Shown: positions 59,093 through 64,000 of the stretch, in pieces | Layout: each line of letters starts with the position of its first letter | Numbering within the stretch: position 1 is the stretch's first letter | Source: Rhizobium redzepovicii | GTDB lineage: Bacteria; Pseudomonadota; Alphaproteobacteria; Rhizobiales; Rhizobiaceae | Assembly: GCF_019793435.1 (NCBI RefSeq) | Contig: NZ_JAILYH010000024.1 | Coordinates: 1-64,000, forward strand | DNA: 64,000 nt | Reading direction: 5' to 3' | The notes under the pieces: model-generated | The model's input: only the letters and a program-made list of their open reading frames with translations | Database searches by the model: none | What the model was told of the DNA's origin: nothing | Program-made: the position numbers and the translations under genes

Positions 59093-60145
59093 ATGCAGGA
59101 CGGCGAAGTCATCATTGAACAGCAGGGCACTGCCGGCATCATCCGGCTCAACCGACCGCGGGCGCTGAACAGCCTGACGCTGCCGATGATCCGGGCGATC
59201 ACCGAGGCTCTTGATGGCTTTGCCTCTGATGCCGGGGTGGCGAGTGTCGTGGCGACGGGGGAGGGTGAACGCGCTTTCTGCGCCGGCGGCGACATCCGGG
59301 CCCTGCATGAAAGTGCGCGCGCCGGCGATGGGCTCGCAGGCGCCTTCTGGCGCGAGGAATTCAGCCTCAACCATCAGATCGCCGTCTACCCCAAACCCTA
59401 TGTCGCGCTGATGGACGGCATCACCATGGGCGGCGGCGTCGGTCTATCGTCGCATGGCCGCCACCGCATCGTCACCGAGCGCACCCGGCTTGCCATGCCC
59501 GAAACCGGCATCGGCTATGTCCCCGATGTCGGCGCCACCTGGCTGTTGCCGAAGGCGCCCGGCGAAGCCGGAACATGGCTCGGTCTGACCGGGCTCGATA
59601 TTGGTGCTGCCGACGCGATCCACACCGGGCTGGCCGATCGTCACATCGCCTCGTCGCGGCTTGGCGCCGTGATCGAGGCGCTGTCGGCCCTGCCGCTTGA
59701 CAGCTCGTCCAGCGAAGTCGATGCCCTCTTGCAGCAGTTTGCCGAGCCTGCCGGAGAAAGCCGGCTCAGGCAGAATGCTGCGATGATCGATCGCGCCTTT
59801 CGTTTCGACAGTGTCGAGGAAATCCTGGCAGCGCTTGCCGGGGAGGAGGGCGACTTCGCCGCCGAGACCCGCCGGGTGCTGTCGACCCGTTCGCCGACCA
59901 GCCTGAAGCTCGCTTTGGCGCTGCTCAGGGCCGGCCGACGCAGCGCCTCGCTTGCCGAATGCCTTGGCCGCGAACTCGGCGCCTGCCTGCGGATGCTCGA
60001 TAATCCCGATTTCTTCGAAGGCATCCGCGCCGCCGTCATCGACAAGGACCGCAACCCGAAATGGTCGCCGGCCTCCGTCGAGGCGGTGGGAGCTGCAAGG
60101 ATCGAGCATTTCCTGAAGCCGGCCGAACCGCCGCTATCTCTCTGA
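59093..60145 (+). CDS. 3-hydroxyisobutyryl-CoA hydrolase-like enoyl-CoA hydratase family protein
   Basis: 350 aa from ATG 59093 (GGAGGCG upstream). The crotonase fold has the oxyanion region ERAFCAGGDIRAL, then GITMGGGVGLSSHGRHRIVTERT and the acid residues in AMPETGIGYVPDVGATWLL. Length above 340 and the C-terminal RNPKWSPASVEAV block fit HibCH, which cleaves 3-hydroxyisobutyryl-CoA in valine breakdown, better than a plain hydratase. No valine genes are adjacent, so substrate assignment is by sequence only. Confidence 0.85.
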   Translation: MQDGEVIIEQQGTAGIIRLNRPRALNSLTLPMIRAITEALDGFASDAGVASVVATGEGERAFCAGGDIRALHESARAGDGLAGAFWREEFSLNHQIAVYPKPYVALMDGITMGGGVGLSSHGRHRIVTERTRLAMPETGIGYVPDVGATWLLPKAPGEAGTWLGLTGLDIGAADAIHTGLADRHIASSRLGAVIEALSALPLDSSSSEVDALLQQFAEPAGESRLRQNAAMIDRAFRFDSVEEILAALAGEEGDFAAETRRVLSTRSPTSLKLALALLRAGRRSASLAECLGRELGACLRMLDNPDFFEGIRAAVIDKDRNPKWSPASVEAVGAARIEHFLKPAEPPLSL

Positions 60146-60158
60146 GACGATAGTCGAT

Positions 60159-62219
60159 TTATCGCCACATGCCGCGCATGCGGGCGCCGACATCGATGCG
60201 CATCTGCCGCACATGCGCTTGCGCGGCGGTCTCCGATTTCACCTGCGGCCAGCTGCAGGCCTCGAAGAACTGCAGCAATGTTGCCGGAATGAAGCGGCTG
60301 CGCGAGGCATAGACGTGCCGGTCGCCCTGCGCATTCTGCCCATAGGTGAAGAAGCGCTGCGGCACGACGAGATCGAGACCGTCCCGAGCACGGGTCATCG
60401 CCACATAGAGCAGCCGGCGTTCCTCCTCGATTTCGGCGGTGGCGCCGACGGCGAGATCGCTCGGAATGCAGCCGTCGACGACATTCAGCATGAAGACCCT
60501 CGTCCATTCCTGGCCCTTGGCGGAATGGATGGTGGAAAGGATGAGGTAATCCTCGTCGAGCAGCGGCACGCCGGCCTGGTCGCTGGTGGCATCCGGCGGA
60601 TCGAGGGTGAGCTCGGTGAGGAAACGCTCGCGTGAGGCATAACCGCTAGCGATCTGCTCGAGCTGCAGCAGGTCGGCCTGCCGCGTCGCCGCGTCCTCGT
60701 GCAGCCGTTCCAGATGCGGCGCATACCATTGCCGCGCCAGCTCGATTTCCGCCGGCCAGCCGGCCTTGCCGGATTTCATCTCCTGCAGCATCGAAACGAA
60801 ACCCGTCCAGTCTTCCCCGGAACGCGGCGGCGCCGGCATGGCGGCGAGTGCCGTGATCGGGCTCGCATCCTCGGCCATCAGGTCGAGCGCCTTCTGCGCC
60901 GTCGACGGCCCGACGCCCGGCAGGATCTGCATCAGCCGGAAGCCTGCCACCCGGTCGCGCGGGTTCTGCGCGAAGCGAAGGGCGGCCAGCATGTCCTTGA
61001 CATGGGCGCTGTCGAGAAACTTCAGCCCGCCGAACTTGACGAAGGGAATGTTGCGCCGTGTCAGCTCGACCTCCAGCGGCCCGCTGTGATGCGAGGCGCG
61101 GAAGAGTACGGCCTGCTGCTTGAGCGTCAGGCCTTCCTCGCGGTTGTCGAGCACCATGTCGGCGATATAACGCGCCTGGTCAGCCTCGTCGCGCACCGTG
61201 ACGAGGCGCGGCCGCTCGGCAGATTGCCGCTCGGTCCAGAGGTTCTTGGTGAAGCGCTCCGAGGCGAGATCGATGACGGCGTTGGCCGCCGCAAGGATCG
61301 GCTGCGTCGAGCGATAGTTGCGGTCGAGCGTGACGATATTGGCGGCCGGGCTGAAGGCGGCGGGAAAATCGAGGATGTTGCGCACCGTCGCCGCGCGAAA
61401 GGAATAGATCGACTGCGCATCGTCACCGACGACCGTCAGCCCCTGGCCTTGGGGTTTCAGCGCGAGCAGGATCGAGGCCTGCAGCCGGTTGGTGTCCTGA
61501 TATTCGTCGACCAGCACATGGTCGAAGCGGCTGCCGATATCCTCGGCAATCACGCTCTCGCCGACCATCTGCGCCCAGTAGAGCAAGAGGTCGTCGTAAT
61601 CGAGCACGTTCTGGCTCTGCTTCGCCTCGACATAACAGGCGAAAAGCTCGCGCAGCTGTTTCTCCCAGGCCGCGCACCAGGGAAAAGCGTCGCGCAGCAC
61701 CTGATCGAGTGCCGTTTCCGAGTTCACTGCCCGGGAATAGATGGCAAGGCAGGTGCCTTTGGCCGGAAACCGGCTTTCCGTTTTGGAGAAGCCGAGATCG
61801 TGCCGGATGAGGTTCATCAGGTCGGCGCTGTCTTCGCGGTCGTGGATGGTGAAATCGGCATCGAGGCCGATCTGCTGCGCATAATCGCGCAACAGCCGCG
61901 CGCCAATACCGTGGAAAGTGCCGGACCAGTGAAGCGCATCGGCCATGACGCCGGCGTTCGTGCCCAGCACATCCCGGCAGATGCGCTCGACGCGCCGCGC
62001 CATCTCGGCGGCGGCCCGCCGCGAGAAGGTCATCAGCAGGATGCGGCGGGGATCGGCGCCCTTGACGATGAGATGGGCGACCCGATGCGCCAGCGTATTG
62101 GTCTTGCCCGAGCCGGCGCCGGCAATGACCAGCAGCGGCCCGGCAATATGGCTGCCGTCGGTGAGCGTGCCATGCTCGACGGCCATGCGCTGCTGGGGAT
62201 TGAGCTTTTCGAGATACAT
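60159..62219 (-). CDS. UvrD/Rep-type ATP-dependent DNA helicase
   Basis: 686 aa. SF1A motifs: the Q-motif region LNPQQRMAVEHG, Walker A AGAGSGKT (33-40), motif Ia MTFSRRAAAEMARRV, Walker B LVDEYQDTN (237-245), motif III VVGDDAQSIYSFR, IV LDRNYRSTQPI, V LSTIHSAKGQEW and VI YVAMTRARDGL. A 3'-5' helicase for repair or replication. Somewhat shorter than UvrD of E. coli. Convergent with the preceding HibCH-like gene (stop-stop gap 13 bases). Confidence 0.93.
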   Translation of the reverse strand: MYLEKLNPQQRMAVEHGTLTDGSHIAGPLLVIAGAGSGKTNTLAHRVAHLIVKGADPRRILLMTFSRRAAAEMARRVERICRDVLGTNAGVMADALHWSGTFHGIGARLLRDYAQQIGLDADFTIHDREDSADLMNLIRHDLGFSKTESRFPAKGTCLAIYSRAVNSETALDQVLRDAFPWCAAWEKQLRELFACYVEAKQSQNVLDYDDLLLYWAQMVGESVIAEDIGSRFDHVLVDEYQDTNRLQASILLALKPQGQGLTVVGDDAQSIYSFRAATVRNILDFPAAFSPAANIVTLDRNYRSTQPILAAANAVIDLASERFTKNLWTERQSAERPRLVTVRDEADQARYIADMVLDNREEGLTLKQQAVLFRASHHSGPLEVELTRRNIPFVKFGGLKFLDSAHVKDMLAALRFAQNPRDRVAGFRLMQILPGVGPSTAQKALDLMAEDASPITALAAMPAPPRSGEDWTGFVSMLQEMKSGKAGWPAEIELARQWYAPHLERLHEDAATRQADLLQLEQIASGYASRERFLTELTLDPPDATSDQAGVPLLDEDYLILSTIHSAKGQEWTRVFMLNVVDGCIPSDLAVGATAEIEEERRLLYVAMTRARDGLDLVVPQRFFTYGQNAQGDRHVYASRSRFIPATLLQFFEACSWPQVKSETAAQAHVRQMRIDVGARMRGMWR

Positions 62220-62325
62220 CCAGCCGTCCGGTCGGGCTTCCGCAGAATCACTGCGGAAAGATTAGATGTTCCTTGAATGTTCGCGATTTCAGCCGCTGTC
62301 AAGCATTCTGGCGCAGAGGGGTGCC

Positions 62326-62592
62326 TCAATCGGGGAAATCCGGCCCTACCACGCGCCGCACCAGCTTCAGGCTGCGATCTGGCTGAAGAATGTAGGTTTC
62401 CTCGACGCGCTGGCCGGTCCCGTCGTAGAACTGGTGGTGGACGGCGCTGCCGACCGGCGATTTGGTCAGTTTCGTTCGCGGCTGGCCGCCATAGGTGATG
62501 CTGCCGGGAATGGGGTCCAACGCCGGACTATCGGCCGACGAGCAGCCGGCCAGCAACACTCCGGCAAACAAAACGGGCAGCAGCACTTTCAT
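62326..62592 (-). CDS. Small lipoprotein, paralogue of 7080-7358
   Basis: 88 aa from ATG 62592; GAGG lies nine bases upstream, whereas ATG 62601 and 62649 are badly placed. Lipobox LLAGC gives a lipid-anchored Cys. The mature part (DPIPGSITYGGQPRTKLTKSP, VEETYILQPDRSLKL) repeats that of 7080-7358 nearly residue by residue. Function unknown; presumably an envelope lipoprotein. Single gene. Confidence 0.8.
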   Translation of the reverse strand: MKVLLPVLFAGVLLAGCSSADSPALDPIPGSITYGGQPRTKLTKSPVGSAVHHQFYDGTGQRVEETYILQPDRSLKLVRRVVGPDFPD

Positions 62593-62768
62593 CACCGTCA
62601 TCCTCTTTCGGCTGCAGAGAGATATGGAAGCCGCGGCACCTTTCGCCAAGGGTGGGCCAAGCCTGGCCCGCAGAAATCACGCGCGAATATCCGGTCGAGA
62701 CCGGCGGGCCGCAACGAAAAGCGTTGTTGCGGCGTTAACCGGATATACCAACCTCAGGAGGCGCTTTG

Positions 62769-63029
62769 GTGATCGGGTATCCTTTATTCCCCGACCATGA
62801 CGAACCCGGCCGACAAGGCCATGGCGATGCGGCGACACGTGCTTCGGTGGAGAGCGCTCTTCATGCCGCCGATGATCTCGACGCTGAGGAAATTGCTGTG
62901 AGCATGCTGGGCTCCTATGTCATTCTCGACGGTTTCGTGCGACGGCGCGGCGATGTCGAGCGGGCGGTCGCAATCGCCGAAAGCATCGTCGGCCGAGGTT
63001 ATGTGCACAGTCGTCTGTTGCGGCGCTGA
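62769..63029 (+). CDS. BON-like small protein
   Basis: 86 aa from GTG 62769, with AGGAGG seven bases upstream (TTG 62766 is closer to the site). The C-terminal half (VSMLGSYVILDGFVRRRGDVERAVAIAESIVG) has the order of a BON domain: strand, glycine-marked turn, strand, helix. Such domains bind phospholipid or other proteins. No signal peptide is seen. The neighbouring gene at 63088 follows in the same direction. Confidence 0.65.
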   Translation: MIGYPLFPDHDEPGRQGHGDAATRASVESALHAADDLDAEEIAVSMLGSYVILDGFVRRRGDVERAVAIAESIVGRGYVHSRLLRR

Positions 63030-63087
63030 GGGAACCAAGTGCCCTTCCGCGGGTTGAAATGCCGGATCGAAACGCTGGAGACCCCTC

Positions 63088-63348
63088 ATGCAGTCGCTTC
63101 CTCGCCTCTCGGCAGTCACCATGATATCGGCCGGCGTTTTTGCCGGTTCCGCTTATGCCTCGCTGGAAACCGGCACAAATTATTCGGCGCTGCCGAAGGA
63201 CCAGGTCGCCCTCAATGAATATACCGGCGCCATCGCCTGCACGCCGGCAGAACCGCAGTATCTCCCCTCCTTCATCCGCGCCGGCGATGGCACGATCATC
63301 GGCGTCGGTTATATCGAGGTGGAAAGTGAGGGTGGCGCGGACTGCTGA
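63088..63348 (+). CDS. Small secreted protein of unknown function
   Basis: 86 aa. Signal peptide to SAYASLET-like region (AGVFAGSAYA). The mature 60 residues hold two Cys (IACTPAE, GGADC at the end), possibly disulphide-linked, and YLPSFIRAGDGTIIGVGYIEVES. It lies 58 bases after the BON-like gene; a hairpin (63367-63403) follows. No family name known. Confidence 0.65.
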   Translation: MQSLPRLSAVTMISAGVFAGSAYASLETGTNYSALPKDQVALNEYTGAIACTPAEPQYLPSFIRAGDGTIIGVGYIEVESEGGADC

Positions 63349-63366
63349 AAATAGTCCTGCCCAAAC

Positions 63367-63403
63367 GAGGCTCGCCTGCGTTCCCGCAGAGGTGACGAGC
63401 CTC
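63367..63403 (+). terminator. Hairpin after the small secreted protein gene
   Basis: GAGGCTCG (63367-63374) pairs with CGAGCCTC (63396-63403), with an inner CTGCG / CGCAG stem (63376-63380, 63385-63389). No T-run follows. Nothing else was seen in the 63349-63615 spacer. Confidence 0.45.
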
Positions 63404-63615
63404 TAACCATCATCATGATGGCTGCGTGTCTTTTATGAATAGACTTATCCCGGGCACAACGCCCGTTGCACCAAAACCCGCCATAGGTTCGATGCAGGGT
63501 TAAGTAAATTAAAGCGTCGCACCGTTCCGGCACACTCCGTTTACGGAAATGCCGGCAGAAGAACCCAGTTCATCGTGGCGGAGCGTGCTTCCGCGTCCTG
63601 TCGGACGCTTGGGCG

Positions 63616-63858
63616 CTAATGCAACTTCAGCTTCGCCTCTTCGGCCGCCGCCAGGAATTCGGCTCGTGCTTCCTCCACGCTCTTGCGCCCATCGAGCGCT
63701 GCCCGGCAGGTGCTGCGGGCCTTGATATAACGCAGCCCGCGCGAATTCGGCCAGAAATCCGCCAGGCATTTCAGCGCATCGAACGGCCCGCTGACCGTTC
63801 GCGCGTCGGCATCTTCGAAACCGACCTTGACCGGGCTGTCCCATTTTTCAGTTGCCAT
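63616..63858 (-). CDS. DUF982 domain protein
   Basis: 80 aa from ATG 63858 (GGAGGAG upstream; the longer frame from 63996 is not supported). It has the family order KWDSPVKVGFEDADARTVSGPFDALKCLADFWP, then RGLRYIKARSTCRAALDGRKSVEEARAEFLAAAEEA. DUF982 proteins are small, multicopy and nearly confined to rhizobia; function unknown. Right of it (63859-64000) no gene is supported within the window. Confidence 0.85.
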   Translation of the reverse strand: MATEKWDSPVKVGFEDADARTVSGPFDALKCLADFWPNSRGLRYIKARSTCRAALDGRKSVEEARAEFLAAAEEAKLKLH

Positions 63859-64000
63859 CAATGCTCCTCCACGATTGTCGACAGAAACAAAGCATGCAGC
63901 GCCTCCGTATTCCTCCGTGGAGACGTCGCCATAGTGGCATTCTAGCGGGATTTTCACGGCCAACAATGGTGAATCGTTTGTTGCCGATGAGGCCAAATGT

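Overview
The window looks like chromosome of a Rhizobium species (R. leguminosarum / R. etli type). This rests on protein content (a PodJ-type polarity protein, pyrD preceded by a DUF952 gene, MCPs ending in xWxxF, DUF982, TIGR02186/TauE), uniformly GC-rich coding sequence with long open shadow frames, and several families of palindromic intergenic repeats of the kind seen in rhizobia. No rRNA, intact tRNA, CRISPR array or insertion sequence was seen.

Region 1 (1-7057) is the right-hand end of an integrated genomic island. Its genes are nearly all on the minus strand, more AT-rich than the rest, and mostly unknown. They include a DUF3768 protein, an XRE regulator on the opposite strand, and a compact module: an AlpA-like regulator (5517-5735), an unknown 224-aa protein, a protein with all three motifs of HUH (rolling-circle) replication initiators (3842-4735), and an unknown protein with a four-cysteine cluster. 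The island appears to end at 7038-7057, a sequence resembling the 3' end of a tRNA-Gly gene and therefore a likely att site. The HUH/AlpA module is the best candidate in the window for an undescribed system.

Region 2 (7080-23154) is core chromosome: a small lipoprotein, a VOC protein, a chemoreceptor, a periplasmic solute-binding protein, TerB-like, SNase-like and S24/LexA-like proteins, an orphan NarL-type response regulator, DUF952-pyrD, a MATE pump, a CAP-domain lipoprotein, a TPR-methyltransferase, two paralogous YitT membrane proteins, and an Rrf2 regulator with its AhpD-like partner.

Region 3 (23203-37146) has the ligase-associated Lhr-like helicase and PdeM nuclease, a lytic transglycosylase, hydrolase and reductase genes, a TauE-TIGR02186 pair, podJ, a VOC protein, an atypical SDR, and a DNA glycosylase gene broken by one in-frame TGA.

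Region 4 (37284-43215) is a beta-oxidation operon (acyl-CoA dehydrogenase, thiolase, cupin, FadJ-like fusion) behind a perfect palindromic operator.

Region 5 (43674-63858) has a cold-shock gene, a divergent MarR/GFA pair with two matching operators, a second chemoreceptor, a divergent MFS/TetR pair, a large SSF-type hybrid histidine kinase, mscL, an aminotransferase, galE, a GGDEF-EAL protein, a 3-hydroxyisobutyryl-CoA hydrolase-like protein, a UvrD-type helicase, a second copy of the small lipoprotein, and small proteins including DUF982.

All functions are read from motifs and remembered family features; no database search was run.
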